From Egibacteraceae bacterium (GTDB lineage Bacteria; Actinomycetota; Nitriliruptoria; Euzebyales; Egibacteraceae), in the NCBI GenBank assembly GCA_040905805.1, contig JBBDQS010000074.1, forward strand, positions 1 to 34,263: a stretch of 34,263 nucleotides of DNA, written 5' to 3'. Positions 21,893 to 31,369 of the stretch are shown here, piece by piece. The first letter of the stretch is position 1, and each line of letters begins with the position of its first letter. The notes under the pieces were generated by a model that was not told the DNA's origin, did not search any database, and saw nothing but the letters and a program-made list of their open reading frames with translations. A program made the position numbers and the translations under genes.

Positions 21893-23869
21893 GTGGCGAC
21901 ATCCGATTCGCGAGCAGTGCCCGCGCCGGCGGCGGCGGGCGTCGATGTCGGCGGGACGTTCACCGACGTCGTGATGCTCGACACCCCCGGGCAGCGACGA
22001 CATCGGGCCGTGAAGGTGCCGACCACCCCCGGGGGCCAGGCGCAGGGCGTCGTCGCCGGTCTGGAACGGGCGGCGGGGACCCACCCGCCGCTGATCGCCC
22101 ACGGGTCCACGGCAGCCACCAACGCCGTGCTGGAGCGGGCCGTCGCCCGCACGGTGCTGGTCACCACGGACGGGTTCGCGGACGTGCTCGCGATCGCCCG
22201 CCAGGACCGACCGGCCCTCTACGACCTGGGCCCGGTGAGGCCCCCTCCACTCGTGGACCGCAGCGACGTGGTGACCGTGCACGAGCGCACCACGTCCGAC
22301 GGTCGGCCCGTGGTGGCGCTCACGGACGAGGAGATCGACCGTGTGGTCGACGCCGTCGCGGCACGCACACCTGAAGCCGTTGCCGTCAGCCTGCTGTTCG
22401 CCTACGCCGGCCCTGCCCACGAGGAGCGGCTGTGCGCCGCGCTGGCCGACCGGCTGGGTGTCCCGATCACCCGATCAACGGCGCTGCTCCCCGAGTTCCG
22501 CGAGTTCGAACGCGCCTCGACCTGCGTCCTCAACGCCGCGGTCGCGCCGGTCATGCACCGCTACCTCACCGGTCTGGCGGACCGATTGCCGGAGAGCCGC
22601 ATCAGCGTCATGACGTCCGGCGGCGGTACGGCCGCCCTGGACGTGGTGGCGTGCGACCCGGTCCACACGCTGCTGTCGGGGCCGGCCGCCGGGGTCGTGG
22701 CCGCCGGCGCGATCGCCGTGTCTGCCGGCTTCTCCGACGCGGTGGCCTTCGACATGGGCGGCACCTCCACCGACGTCTGCTTGATCCGCGACGGGCGGCC
22801 CGACGTGGCCACCGAGGCGGAGATCGGCGGGTTGCCCTTCCGCACGCCGGCGGTGGCCATCCACACCGTCGGGGCGGGCGGGGGCTCGATCGCCTGGGTC
22901 GATCGGGGCGGCGCGCTGCGGGTCGGGCCGCGGTCGGCGGGGGCAGTACCCGGGCCGGCCTGCTACGGGCTCGGCGGGACCGAGCCGACGGTCACCGATG
23001 CGCACTGCCTGCTCGGCCACCTCGATCCGGAGCGGGAGATGGGCGGCGGCCTGCGGCTCGCTGCGCAGGCCGCCCGGGAAGTCATGGACGGCATCGAGAG
23101 CGGGCCGCACGGGGTCCTCACCGTCGTGCAGGCGACGATGGCGCGCGCCCTGCGCCGCGTCACCACCGAGCGCGGGGTGGACCCGGGTAGTCTCGCCCTC
23201 GTCGCCTACGGCGGGGCGGGCCCGCTGCACGCAGCCGCGCTGGCTCGCGAGCTGGGGTACGCGGCGGTGGTCGTCCCCCCCGCGCCCGGCGTGCTGTCGG
23301 CGCTGGGTCTGCTTCTGGCACCACCCCGCCATGAATCCTCCCGCACGGTGATGGCCGACGCCCGGGACGACCTCGCGTCCGCATGGGCTGGCCTCGAGCA
23401 GGAGGCCGAGGCCACGCTGGCGGCCCAGGGGGTCTCCGGGCCCGTGACCCGGAGCAGGCTGGCCGACTGCCGCTACGCCGGCCAGTCCCATGAGCTGCGG
23501 GTGGACGGCGACGGGGACCTGGCCGAGGCCCTGCACACCGCCCACCACGAGGCCTACGGCTACGCGATGCCCGACGAACAGGTCACGGTCGTGACCGTGC
23601 GGGTGGTGGCCACCGCGACGCCCGTGCTCCCGGCGCCGCCGACCCACTGGGACCAGGGACCGGCCCGGCCGGAGCGCCGCCGGCGTGTCGGTGTGGGCGG
23701 CGAGGAGATGGACGCCCGGGTGCTCGACCGAGCCGTGCTGTCACCCGGCGACACGGTCACGGGACCGGCGCTGGTCGAGCAGCCCGACTCCACCACCCTG
23801 CTCGGGCCGGGCGACGTCGCCGAGGTCGACCAGGCCGCGAACCTGGTGCTGCGCTGGGAGCAGCCGTGA
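21893..23869 (+). CDS. hyuA: Hydantoinase/oxoprolinase subunit A
   Basis: A 658-residue member of the hydantoinase A / 5-oxoprolinase N-terminal family. The actin-like ATP site appears as DVGGTFTDVV (18–27), with HGSTAATNAVLER next, and the central block has SGPAAGVVAAG, FDMGGTSTDVCLI and VGAGGGSIAWVD. The C-terminal AYGGAGPLHAAALARELG and PGVLSALGLLLA are also typical. Enzymes of this family hydrolyse cyclic amides such as hydantoins or 5-oxoproline with ATP, or belong to acetone carboxylase-type complexes; the substrate is not predictable. The GTG start has a -10 box 7 nt upstream. Its stop overlaps hyuB by four bases. Confidence 0.92.
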   Translation: MATSDSRAVPAPAAAGVDVGGTFTDVVMLDTPGQRRHRAVKVPTTPGGQAQGVVAGLERAAGTHPPLIAHGSTAATNAVLERAVARTVLVTTDGFADVLAIARQDRPALYDLGPVRPPPLVDRSDVVTVHERTTSDGRPVVALTDEEIDRVVDAVAARTPEAVAVSLLFAYAGPAHEERLCAALADRLGVPITRSTALLPEFREFERASTCVLNAAVAPVMHRYLTGLADRLPESRISVMTSGGGTAALDVVACDPVHTLLSGPAAGVVAAGAIAVSAGFSDAVAFDMGGTSTDVCLIRDGRPDVATEAEIGGLPFRTPAVAIHTVGAGGGSIAWVDRGGALRVGPRSAGAVPGPACYGLGGTEPTVTDAHCLLGHLDPEREMGGGLRLAAQAAREVMDGIESGPHGVLTVVQATMARALRRVTTERGVDPGSLALVAYGGAGPLHAAALARELGYAAVVVPPAPGVLSALGLLLAPPRHESSRTVMADARDDLASAWAGLEQEAEATLAAQGVSGPVTRSRLADCRYAGQSHELRVDGDGDLAEALHTAHHEAYGYAMPDEQVTVVTVRVVATATPVLPAPPTHWDQGPARPERRRRVGVGGEEMDARVLDRAVLSPGDTVTGPALVEQPDSTTLLGPGDVAEVDQAANLVLRWEQP

Positions 23870-25422
23870 CGCCCGTCGAGCTGGAGGTCACCCGGCACGC
23901 CCTGGACGGCGTCGCCGAGGAGATGGGGATCGCCCTCATGCGCGCCGCCTACTCCCCCAACATCAAGGAACGGCGGGACTGCTCCGCCGCGGTGTTCGAC
24001 CCCCGGGGCGGCATGGTTTCCCAGGCCGAGCACATCCCGGTGCACCTCGGGTCGATGCCCGCGTCGGTGCGCGCCGCCCTCGACGCCTTCGGCGGCGAGT
24101 TGGCGAAGGACGTCCAGGTCGCCGTGAACGACCCGTACGCGGGCGGGACGCACCTGCCCGACATCACCCTCGTGGAGGGCGTCCGCGACGAGGCGGGCCG
24201 CCTGCTCGGCTACGTGGCCAACCGCGCCCACCATGCCGACGTCGGTGGTGCGGCACCGGGCTCCATGCCGGCCTCGGCCACCGACATCGTCGAGGAGGGT
24301 CTGCGGATCCCGCCGGTCGTCGTCGCGGACGCCGCCGGGCCGCGCGAGGACGTCCTCGCGCTGATCGCGGCCAACTCGCGGACCCCCGCCGAGCGTCGCG
24401 GTGACCTGCGGGCCCAGTTCGCCGCCAACCACGTCGGGGCCCGACGCCTGCGGGAGCTCGCCGGCCGGTGGGGCCCCGACGGGCTGGCCGCCGCCTGTGC
24501 GGCGGTGTGCGACTACAGCGAGCGGCGGGTCAGGGCCGCGGTCCTCGACATCCCCGACGGCACGTACGCCTTCGCCGACGTGCTGGAGCTCGGCGCGCAC
24601 GGCGAGCCCGAGATCCGCGTGGCCGTCACCGTCGACGGGGACGAGGTCACCGCGGACTTCGCCGGGACCGCCCCGCAGGTGCCGGTGAACGTGAACGCGG
24701 TCTTCGCCGTGACCCTGTCGGCCACGTGGTTCGTGTTCCGGATGCTCACCGATCCCGGCGCCCCGCCCAACGCGGGGGCGTACCGGGCGGTGCACGTCCG
24801 GGCGCCCGAGGGCAGCCTCGTGCACGCCGCGCATCCGGCACCGGTGGCGGCGGGCAACGTGGAGACCAGCCAGCGCATCGTCGACGTGCTGCTCGGCGCG
24901 TTCGCCCAGGCGCTGCCCGACCGGGTCCCGGCGGCCAGCCAGGGCACGATGAACAACCTGCTCATCGGGGCGGCGGGCGGAGCCGCGGCCTTCAGCTACT
25001 ACGAGACGCTCGCCGGGGGCGAGGGTGGCACGCCATCCCGGCCCGGGATGAGCGGGGTGCACACCGGCATGACCAACACCCGCAACACGCCCGCCGAGGC
25101 GATTGAGCTGGCGTACCCGCTGCGGGTGTGGCGCGCGGAGCTGCGCGACGGATCGGGCGGTGATGGCCGCCACCCCGGCGGCGAGGGCATCGTCCGCGAG
25201 ATCGAGGTGCTCACCGACGCCACCCTGACGCTGCAGACCGAGCGGCGCGCCCACGCTCCCTGGGGGCTGGCCGGCGGCGAGGACGGCGCCACGGGCCGCA
25301 ACGTGCTGGTCCACACCGACGGTACCGAGGAGAATCTCGCCGCCAAGGGCACCTGGCGGCTGCACGCGGGCGCTCGCGTGCGGGTGGAGACCCCGGGCGG
25401 CGGCGGCTGGGGCGCCGCGTAG
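23866..25422 (+). CDS. hyuB: Hydantoinase/oxoprolinase subunit B
   Basis: A 518-residue hydantoinase B-family protein, the partner of the upstream gene. Diagnostic blocks are ALDGVAEEMGIALMRAAYSP, NIKERRDCSAAVFD, HIPVHLGSMP, VAVNDPYAGGTHLPDITLV, ANRAHHADVGG and, late, SGVHTGMTNTRNTPAE with RHPGGEGIVREIEVL. The His-rich AHHADVGG motif is a likely metal site. It probably forms an A/B complex that opens a cyclic amide using ATP; 5-oxoproline recycling is the common guess. Start is GTG 23866 inside the upstream stop (GTGA). No transporter or gamma subunit is linked. Confidence 0.92.
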   Translation: MTPVELEVTRHALDGVAEEMGIALMRAAYSPNIKERRDCSAAVFDPRGGMVSQAEHIPVHLGSMPASVRAALDAFGGELAKDVQVAVNDPYAGGTHLPDITLVEGVRDEAGRLLGYVANRAHHADVGGAAPGSMPASATDIVEEGLRIPPVVVADAAGPREDVLALIAANSRTPAERRGDLRAQFAANHVGARRLRELAGRWGPDGLAAACAAVCDYSERRVRAAVLDIPDGTYAFADVLELGAHGEPEIRVAVTVDGDEVTADFAGTAPQVPVNVNAVFAVTLSATWFVFRMLTDPGAPPNAGAYRAVHVRAPEGSLVHAAHPAPVAAGNVETSQRIVDVLLGAFAQALPDRVPAASQGTMNNLLIGAAGGAAAFSYYETLAGGEGGTPSRPGMSGVHTGMTNTRNTPAEAIELAYPLRVWRAELRDGSGGDGRHPGGEGIVREIEVLTDATLTLQTERRAHAPWGLAGGEDGATGRNVLVHTDGTEENLAAKGTWRLHAGARVRVETPGGGGWGAA

Positions 25423-25426
25423 CCTC

Positions 25427-25446
25427 GCGCCGGCGCACCCCGGCGC
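25427..25446 (+). terminator. Hairpin after hyuB
   Basis: GCGCCGG and CCGGCGC pair perfectly across a CGCACC loop, 5 nt after the hyuB stop. No T tract follows, as is common in very GC-rich genomes. Confidence 0.5.
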
Positions 25447-25500
25447 TCCCGTGCGGGCTGTGGTGCATGCGTCCTCGCATCCCGCCCAGCGGTTACCGTG

Positions 25501-26829
25501 ATGACGGCGACGAGAGGACGCGAGACCTTGGGAGACGACGGGTGGGGCCCCGTGGAGCGCGGCGGCGGTGACACCGAGGGTCCGCCGGCGACTCCGCCGG
25601 AGCCCGCGGCGGACACCGAGGGCCAGCCCGCGGCCCCGGCGCAGCCCGCGGCGGACACCGGTGGCTTCGGCCCTGTCCAACGGGGCCGGGCGCGTCCGAC
25701 GCGCAACGCGGCACGGCAGGTCGGGGGTGAGCGCCCACCGCCGACGCCCGCCGACCGCGGGACGTCACCGGCCGCGGCGCCCCACCGTGCGCGCCGGCTC
25801 ACCCCGCGCCGGTCGGCCCGTGTTCTGCTGCTCGCCGTCGCGGTGCTCGGCCTGGCGGTGGCTGGCACGGGAGCGGTGCTGGCGGTCTACACGAGCACGC
25901 AGATCAACCGTGTGCAGGTCGACGGTCTCGGCAGTGCCGACGGCCGGATGAACGTGCTGGTGGTCGGCAACGACAGCCGGCAGGGACTCACCGACGAGGA
26001 GCTGCTGGAGCTCGGCACCGAGGCCGTCGACGGTGATCGCACGGACACGATCTTCCTGCTGTCGATCTCGGGGGGACGCGCCGCGATGCTGTCGCTGCCC
26101 CGCGACCTCTACGTCACCCGGTGCGATGGGACGCAGGGGCGCATCAACGCCGCCTACGCCCTCGGCGGACCGACGTGCATGGCGCAGACCGTGACGCAGA
26201 TGTCGGGGATCCCGGTGACGCACTACGCCGAGGTGAACTTCCTGGGCTTCATCAAGATCGTCGACGCTGTCGGGGGGGTGACCCTCTTCTTCGAGGAGGC
26301 ATTCGTGGACCGGCCCGCCGGCATCGACGTGCCCGCGGGCTGCCAGCGCCTCGACGGGAGCCAATCGATCGGCTTCGTGCGGGCCCGCACCGTCGACGGC
26401 GACCTGGGACGGATCGCCCGCCAGCAGCGCTTCATCGCCGAGCTGGCCGATGAGGTCACCCAGCCCTCGACCCTGCTCAACCCCGTGCGCCTGTTCGTCA
26501 CGGGCGGCTCCGCCGGCCGCGCCCTGACTGCCTCGGAGAACCTCGGCCTGGTGGACCTGCTGCGTCTCGCCCGGGCGGGCCGCGGGTTCGCGGGGGACGG
26601 CCTGGCCACCTACACCGTGCCGGCCGGCAACGCCCGGATCGGCGGGGCGGCGGTGCTCGTGCCCGACGAGGGCGCCGCCGACGCCCTGTTCGCCCAGTTC
26701 CGGGACGGCTCCATCCTGGACCCGGCCCCCGCCCCCGAGGACGCGGCTCCTGAAGCCCCCGCCCCCGAGGCGCCCGGACCTGCGCCGGACGACGCCGCCG
26801 GTGCCGCCCCCGTGCCCGCCGACTGCTGA
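25501..26829 (+). CDS. LytR-CpsA-Psr family envelope protein
   Basis: An LCP-family ligase of about 442 residues. A long disordered cytoplasmic N-terminus (Pro/Ala-rich, with a 14-residue repeat) leads to one membrane helix (RVLLLAVAVLGLAVAGTGAV, about 108–129). The extracytoplasmic LCP domain has MNVLVVGNDSR, GDRTDTIFLLSI, LSLPRDLYV, GRINAAYALGG, FLGFIKIVDAVGGV and GFVRARTVDGDLGRIARQQRF, including the arginines that bind polyprenyl pyrophosphate. LCP enzymes join lipid-linked glycans to peptidoglycan or wall proteins. The start is uncertain: a TACCGT box at 25494–25499 would favour the TTG at 25528, which has AGAGGA 9 nt upstream. It converges with the M23 gene. Confidence 0.9.
   Translation: MTATRGRETLGDDGWGPVERGGGDTEGPPATPPEPAADTEGQPAAPAQPAADTGGFGPVQRGRARPTRNAARQVGGERPPPTPADRGTSPAAAPHRARRLTPRRSARVLLLAVAVLGLAVAGTGAVLAVYTSTQINRVQVDGLGSADGRMNVLVVGNDSRQGLTDEELLELGTEAVDGDRTDTIFLLSISGGRAAMLSLPRDLYVTRCDGTQGRINAAYALGGPTCMAQTVTQMSGIPVTHYAEVNFLGFIKIVDAVGGVTLFFEEAFVDRPAGIDVPAGCQRLDGSQSIGFVRARTVDGDLGRIARQQRFIAELADEVTQPSTLLNPVRLFVTGGSAGRALTASENLGLVDLLRLARAGRGFAGDGLATYTVPAGNARIGGAAVLVPDEGAADALFAQFRDGSILDPAPAPEDAAPEAPAPEAPGPAPDDAAGAAPVPADC
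25570..25665 (+). repeat. 42-bp coding tandem repeat in LCP gene
   Basis: Two full 14-codon units (25570–25611 and 25612–25653, DTEGPPATPPEPAA and DTEGQPAAPAQPAA) and a partial third (DTGG) lie in the disordered N-terminal region. The sequence AGCCCGCGGCGGACACCG recurs exactly at 42-bp spacing. Confidence 0.8.
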
Positions 26830-26842
26830 CCGGGCTGGTGCG

Positions 26843-28015
26843 TCAGTTGAGGTAGCCGCGCGGGTTGCGGGCGGAACCGTTGACCCGGACCTCGAAGTGC
26901 AGGTGGGGGCCCGTGCAGCTGCCCGAGCAGCCGACCGAGCCGATGCGCTCCCCGGCGCCGACCTGTTGGCCGCGTCGCACCATGATGGCGCTCTGGTGCG
27001 CGTACGCGGTGGTGATCCCACCGCCATGGTCGATCAACGTCATCGCCCCGTAGCCGCCCATCGAGCCGGCGTGGGTCACGGTGCCGGGCCGGGCTGCCAC
27101 GATCGCCGAGCCGGTGGCCGCCCCGATGTCGATGCCCTGGTGCTGGCGACCCCACCGCGGACCGTACTCGCTGGTGACCGGCCCCCGAGCGGGCCAGACC
27201 CAGCCGCCGGCACCGACCTGCGGTGCAGGCGCCACACCCGCGGTGCCCACCGCCCCACGGCTGGTGCGCACGGGCGCAGCTCGGCTGGACCGCCGCGCGA
27301 GGCTGGCGAGCTCCCGGTTCTCAGCGTCCAGGTGGCGCTCCTGCGACTCGAGCTGTGCGACCTGCTGGGAGCTGGCCGCGAAGACCAGCGCCCGATCGTT
27401 GCGCAGGTCGGCGACCTCGGCGTGCAGCTGCTGCTGCTGGTCCAGCACCCGCTGGAGGGAGGCCTCCTCGGCCTCCAGCGCCGTGCGCTGGGCGTCGACC
27501 GCGACCCCGGAGGCCGACACGCCTTCCAGGCTGCGGCGGTCCGAGGACGCCACCAGGTCGATGTAGGAGGACCGACGCACCGCATCTGCCGGGTTCGACG
27601 CGGCGAGCAGGGCGTCCACCGGGCCGCCCCCGCCGCCGCTCTTGTACAGCTCCACCGCCCGGTTGCGCATGGTCTGGCGCTGCTCGGTGGCGCGCTGGCG
27701 GAGGTCGTCGAGCTGGCTTCGGGCCTCCTCGACCGCCTGCTGCTGGCGTTGGACCGCATGCTCGGCCTGGCCGACGGCCTCCATCACCGCCGCGAGATGG
27801 GCGTCGGCGTCACGCAGGGCCTCCGCGTCGGTCGACTGGCGCGCACGCGCGCTCTCGAGCGCTGCTCTGACCTGGGCCACCTTCTGCCGCGTCTGGCTGA
27901 CCCGCCGTTCCTCGGCCGACTGGGCGCTGACCGGGGCGACGGCAGCCAGAAGCAGCCCGGCGATCATCGCCGCGACCATCAGTGCCCGTATCGCGCTGCG
28001 TTGTGTGCCCTGCAC
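26843..28015 (-). CDS. Secreted M23 peptidase with coiled-coil region
   Basis: A 390-residue EnvC/PcsB-like protein. A signal peptide (residues 1–33, ALMVAAMIAGLLLAAVAPVSAQSA) is followed by a long coiled coil (about 36–265) rich in Gln, Glu and Ala, with an ELYKSGGGGGPVDALLAASN hinge. The C-terminal M23 (LytM) domain has SEYGPRWGRQHQGIDIG (His and Asp zinc ligands) and GPHLHFEVRVNG (HxH). Zinc-dependent glycyl-endopeptidases of this type cut peptidoglycan cross-links during division or growth. I prefer GTG 28015 because it gives a compact signal peptide and GGGAG lies just upstream; GTG 28057 adds 14 residues. Confidence 0.88.
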   Translation of the reverse strand: MQGTQRSAIRALMVAAMIAGLLLAAVAPVSAQSAEERRVSQTRQKVAQVRAALESARARQSTDAEALRDADAHLAAVMEAVGQAEHAVQRQQQAVEEARSQLDDLRQRATEQRQTMRNRAVELYKSGGGGGPVDALLAASNPADAVRRSSYIDLVASSDRRSLEGVSASGVAVDAQRTALEAEEASLQRVLDQQQQLHAEVADLRNDRALVFAASSQQVAQLESQERHLDAENRELASLARRSSRAAPVRTSRGAVGTAGVAPAPQVGAGGWVWPARGPVTSEYGPRWGRQHQGIDIGAATGSAIVAARPGTVTHAGSMGGYGAMTLIDHGGGITTAYAHQSAIMVRRGQQVGAGERIGSVGCSGSCTGPHLHFEVRVNGSARNPRGYLN

Positions 28016-28057
28016 CGTGCTCCCATGTCCCGAACCGACGACCCCGGCTGATGGCAC

Positions 28058-28221
28058 GCTGACGGCACGCCGAACCGCAAAGGGTTTCGATCACGTTTGG
28101 GGAAGACGGGGGAAGACTAGCCCTCGCCGCCGGCAGGGTCAAAGACCTTCGACGGATGGCGGCGCGACCCCCAAGGATGCCGACTCCGCTACGGCAGCGC
28201 GCTGCTACGCTCGGTTGACCT
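28058..28221. promoter_or_regulatory. Divergent promoter region, M23 and VanW genes
   Basis: This gap between divergent cell-wall genes holds GTTTCGATCACGTTTGG (28084–28100), where GTTT recurs at an 11-bp helical spacing. A direct repeat GGGGAAGAC occurs at 28099–28107 and 28109–28117. A TACGCT box at 28206–28211 lies 10 nt before the VanW ATG. The repeats look like a shared operator, but no factor can be named. Confidence 0.4.
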
Positions 28222-30027
28222 ATGCGCACACTTCTCCCCGCGCCACACCAGGCGGGCTCCCCGACGCGGCGCCGACGCGGCCCGCGTCTCGCGATCGCCT
28301 TGCTGGCCGCGTTCGTCGTCCTGGGGGCGCTGACACTCACCGGCCTGCGCCTGGCGCGCCAGGGCACCCTTCCAGGTGCGCAGGTGGCTGACGTGCAGGT
28401 GGGCGACCTCGACGAGACCGCGCTGGCCGCCGTCCTGGACGAGTACCGCGACCGCCGTGAGCGCACACCGGTCACGGTGACGCTGGGTGAGGTGGAGGTC
28501 GCAGCGCCCGCAGCCGACCTCGGCTACCGGTTCGACACGGAGGCGACGGCACAAGCGGTGCTGCGCCGGGGCCGCCAGGTCAACCCCTTCGGGGCCTTGT
28601 TCGACCACCTGCGGGCCTTTTTGGGCACCATCAGGGTCGCCCCGGAGCAGCACGTCGACGCCGAGCAGCTGGAGGCGTGGCTCGTCAGGGCCTCCGCGGA
28701 GCTCACCCAGCCCCCCGTGGAGGGGTCCCTGGAGTTCGACGGAGCGCAGATCACCCGCATCGATCCCCGACCCGGGGGGGTCGTGCAGCTCGACGTGCTG
28801 CGACCCCGCTTGCGGGCCGCCCTCCTGGACCCGCAAGCCGATCGCACCGTGCGCGCCCAGGCGGAGCCGGTGCGACCCGAGACGACCCCGGCAGACGTGG
28901 ACGCCGTGCTGGCGGTCGCCGAGCGTGCCCTGGCCGGTCCCGTGACGCTGTCCCGTGATGACACGGCGCTGACGCTGTCGCCCGACCAGATCGGTGCGGT
29001 GCTCGCGGTCGACCGTGACGGCGCCGAGCTCGGCCTGCGGGTCGACCCCGCCCGGCTCGCCGAGGTGGTCCCTGCCACCACGCTGGACGCGATCGAGACG
29101 CCACCGGTGGACGCGACGTTCTCGGTGGCCGGTGGCACGGTGCGCATCGCGCCGTCCCAGGACGGGTTCCAGTTCGATCCCGAGATCGCCGCGGAGCAGG
29201 TCCTCGCGCTCGCGACCGGCGGCGGACCCCGCGAGGCAGCCCTGGAGGGCGTGGTCACGGCTCCCGACCTCACCACCGCGGGCGCCGAAGCGCTGGGGGT
29301 CGTCGAGCGGGTGTCGACCTACACGACCGAGTTCACCGCCGGCCAGAGCCGGGTGACCAACATCCACCGGATCGCCGACATGGTCGACGGGACCCTCCTA
29401 CGTCCGGGCGAGACCTTCTCCGTCAACGACCACGTCGGCGAGCGCACCGCCGCCAAGGGCTTCGTCGGCGGCGGGGCGATCTTCGACGGGGAGTTCGTCG
29501 AGCAGATCGGCGGGGGGGTCAGCCAGTTCGCGACCACCATGTACAACGCGGCGTACTTCGGCGGGTACGCGATCCCGCAGCACAAGGCCCACTCCTACTA
29601 CATCAGCCGGTATCCGGTGGGGCGCGAGGCCACCCTGAACTACCCCAACGTCGACCTGCAGATGCGCAACTCCTCGCCGTACGGGGCCCTGCTCGCGACC
29701 GCCCACACGGCGACGTCGGTGACCGTGTCGGTCTACGGCACCCGCTGGGTGCAGGTCGACTCGATCACCGGGGAGCGCACGAACGTCACGCCGCCCCCGG
29801 AGCGCGTCCGCGAGACCGATGCCCTCCCAGCCGGCAGCGGGCGCGTCGTCCAGTCCGGGCGGGAGGGCTTCGACATCACGGTCACCCGCGTGCTGACCTT
29901 CCCCGACGGTCGCGTGGAGCGGGAACCGGAGACGACCCGCTACCTGCCCGAGCCCCGCATCATCGAACGGGGAGCCGGCGCGGCCCCGCCCGAGGAGCCC
30001 GACGCGCCACCTCCCGGCGCGGTGTGA
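28222..30027 (+). CDS. VanW family protein with PG-binding-4-like domain
   Basis: A 601-residue YoaR/VanW-type protein. A basic N-terminus and one membrane helix (about 22–42, RLAIALLAAFVVLGALTL) precede two repeats of a YoaR-type putative peptidoglycan-binding domain (about 50–370). The VanW domain follows (about 375–510): VERVSTYTTEF, RVTNIHRIADMVDGTLLRPG, FSVNDHVGERTAAKGFVGGG, GGGVSQFATTMYNAAYFGG and YYISRYPVGREATLNYP. The C-terminal stretch (VTRVLTFPDGRVEREPETTRY) resembles a G5 domain. VanW function is unknown; it is linked to some glycopeptide-resistance clusters, but no van ligase or dehydrogenase is here. It is probably an extracytoplasmic wall factor. Confidence 0.9.
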   Translation: MRTLLPAPHQAGSPTRRRRGPRLAIALLAAFVVLGALTLTGLRLARQGTLPGAQVADVQVGDLDETALAAVLDEYRDRRERTPVTVTLGEVEVAAPAADLGYRFDTEATAQAVLRRGRQVNPFGALFDHLRAFLGTIRVAPEQHVDAEQLEAWLVRASAELTQPPVEGSLEFDGAQITRIDPRPGGVVQLDVLRPRLRAALLDPQADRTVRAQAEPVRPETTPADVDAVLAVAERALAGPVTLSRDDTALTLSPDQIGAVLAVDRDGAELGLRVDPARLAEVVPATTLDAIETPPVDATFSVAGGTVRIAPSQDGFQFDPEIAAEQVLALATGGGPREAALEGVVTAPDLTTAGAEALGVVERVSTYTTEFTAGQSRVTNIHRIADMVDGTLLRPGETFSVNDHVGERTAAKGFVGGGAIFDGEFVEQIGGGVSQFATTMYNAAYFGGYAIPQHKAHSYYISRYPVGREATLNYPNVDLQMRNSSPYGALLATAHTATSVTVSVYGTRWVQVDSITGERTNVTPPPERVRETDALPAGSGRVVQSGREGFDITVTRVLTFPDGRVEREPETTRYLPEPRIIERGAGAAPPEEPDAPPPGAV

Positions 30028-30049
30028 GCCCACCGGGGGGGTCGGCCCG

Positions 30050-31369
30050 ATGGTGACGGTCCTCGGCCTGCTGGCGGTGGCGGGGCTGATCGCGGCCAAC
30101 GGGTACTTCGTGGCCGCCGAGTTCGCCTACGTGGCGGCCCGCCGCGGGCGCCTGGAGGAGGCCGCCGCGCAGGGTGACCGGCGGGGGGTGCTGAGCTTGG
30201 CGGTCCGGGACCGGCTGTCGTTCATGCTCTCCGGCGCCCAGCTCGGGATCACCGCGACGTCCCTGCTGGTCGGCTACATCGCCGAGCCGACCCTCGGCGC
30301 GGCCCTGCGGCCGCTGATCGGGCTCACCGGCCTCGGCGACCAAGCCGTGTTGGCCGTGTCGCTCACCGTCGGCTTCGTGGTGGCGACCACCGCCCAGATG
30401 GTGATCGGCGAGCTGGCCCCGAAGAACCTCGCGATCGCCAAGGCCGAACCGGTGGCGCTCGCGCTGGCACGCACCACCTGGTGGTACACCCGGCTCGCCG
30501 GACCGCTGATCCGCCTGTTCGACGGCGCCGCGAACCGGCTCCTTCGCCTGCTCGGCATCGAGCCCGTGGATGACGTGCCGAGCGCCGTGTCGGCCGAGGA
30601 GCTCGAGCACATCATCGCCGAGTCGGGCAAGAAAGGCGCCCTCACCGCGGGCCAGGCGGGGCTGATGTCCCGGGCGCTGGACTTTCGCGCCCGGCGGGCC
30701 GGCGACGTCATGGTCGCGCGTCCGAACGTCGACTCCATCCCGGTGGAGGCCACGTGTGAGGACCTGCGCCGGTTGGCGGTGGCCAGCGGGCACTCCCGGT
30801 TCCCCGCGATCGGCGAGGGCCTGGACGACGTCCGCGGCGTGGTCCAGGCCAAGGACATCTTCCTCGTCGATGCCGCTGTGCGCTCACGCACCCTCCTGCA
30901 CTCGCTGCTGCACCCGAGCCTGGCCGTGCCGGAGACCGCGTTGCTCGGTCCGCTGCTCACCGAGCTGCGTGCCGCACGCAGCCCGATGGCCGTGGTGGTC
31001 GACGAGCACGGCGGCACCGCCGGCATCGTGACCCTGGAGGACATCGTCGAGGAGCTCGTCGGCGAGATCCGCGACGAGCACGATGCGGCGGAACCGCGCG
31101 TGCAGGCCCTGCCCGACGGCTCGTACCTCGTCCCCGGCGGCTGGCGCATCGACGAGGCGGCGCGCGACACCGGACTCGCCCTGCCCGAGGGTGACTACGA
31201 CACCGTGAGCGGGCTCGTCATGGCCACCCTGGGTCGCATGCCGAAGCCTGGTGACGTCATCGAGGTGGACGGCACACGGGTGCGGGTGCGCAGCCTCGCG
31301 GGCCTGGCCGTCGGGCAGGCGCAGCTGACCGCGGTCCCCCGCACGCGCGGTGGGGAGGAGCCCTCGTGA
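30050..31369 (+). CDS. CNNM/CBS/CorC (hemolysin C-type) membrane protein, copy 1
   Basis: A 439-residue protein with three domains. The N-terminal CNNM (DUF21) part has three to four helices and the motifs ANGYFVAAEFAYVAAR, SGAQLGITATSLLVGY and VIGELAPKNLAIAKAEPVAL. Two CBS domains follow (about 210–340): SRALDFRARRAGDVMVAR, GHSRFPAIGEGLDDVRGVV, and VVVDEHGGTAGIVTLEDIVE. The CorC_HlyC domain is last (about 355–430). Related proteins (CorB/MpfA type) export Mg2+. It starts 22 nt after vanW and overlaps its paralog by four bases, so both are in one operon. Confidence 0.93.
   Translation: MVTVLGLLAVAGLIAANGYFVAAEFAYVAARRGRLEEAAAQGDRRGVLSLAVRDRLSFMLSGAQLGITATSLLVGYIAEPTLGAALRPLIGLTGLGDQAVLAVSLTVGFVVATTAQMVIGELAPKNLAIAKAEPVALALARTTWWYTRLAGPLIRLFDGAANRLLRLLGIEPVDDVPSAVSAEELEHIIAESGKKGALTAGQAGLMSRALDFRARRAGDVMVARPNVDSIPVEATCEDLRRLAVASGHSRFPAIGEGLDDVRGVVQAKDIFLVDAAVRSRTLLHSLLHPSLAVPETALLGPLLTELRAARSPMAVVVDEHGGTAGIVTLEDIVEELVGEIRDEHDAAEPRVQALPDGSYLVPGGWRIDEAARDTGLALPEGDYDTVSGLVMATLGRMPKPGDVIEVDGTRVRVRSLAGLAVGQAQLTAVPRTRGGEEPS

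Noticed and set aside
23560-25680. 706-codon minus-strand frame opposite hyuB
   Set aside because: Very long open frames opposite genes are expected at this GC content; the product is His/Arg/Gly-rich with no motifs, while hyuB matches its family throughout.
28222-30027. Glycopeptide-resistance cluster around vanW
   Set aside because: No vanH, vanA/B or vanX-like gene is present; VanW-domain proteins are widespread in actinobacteria without resistance.
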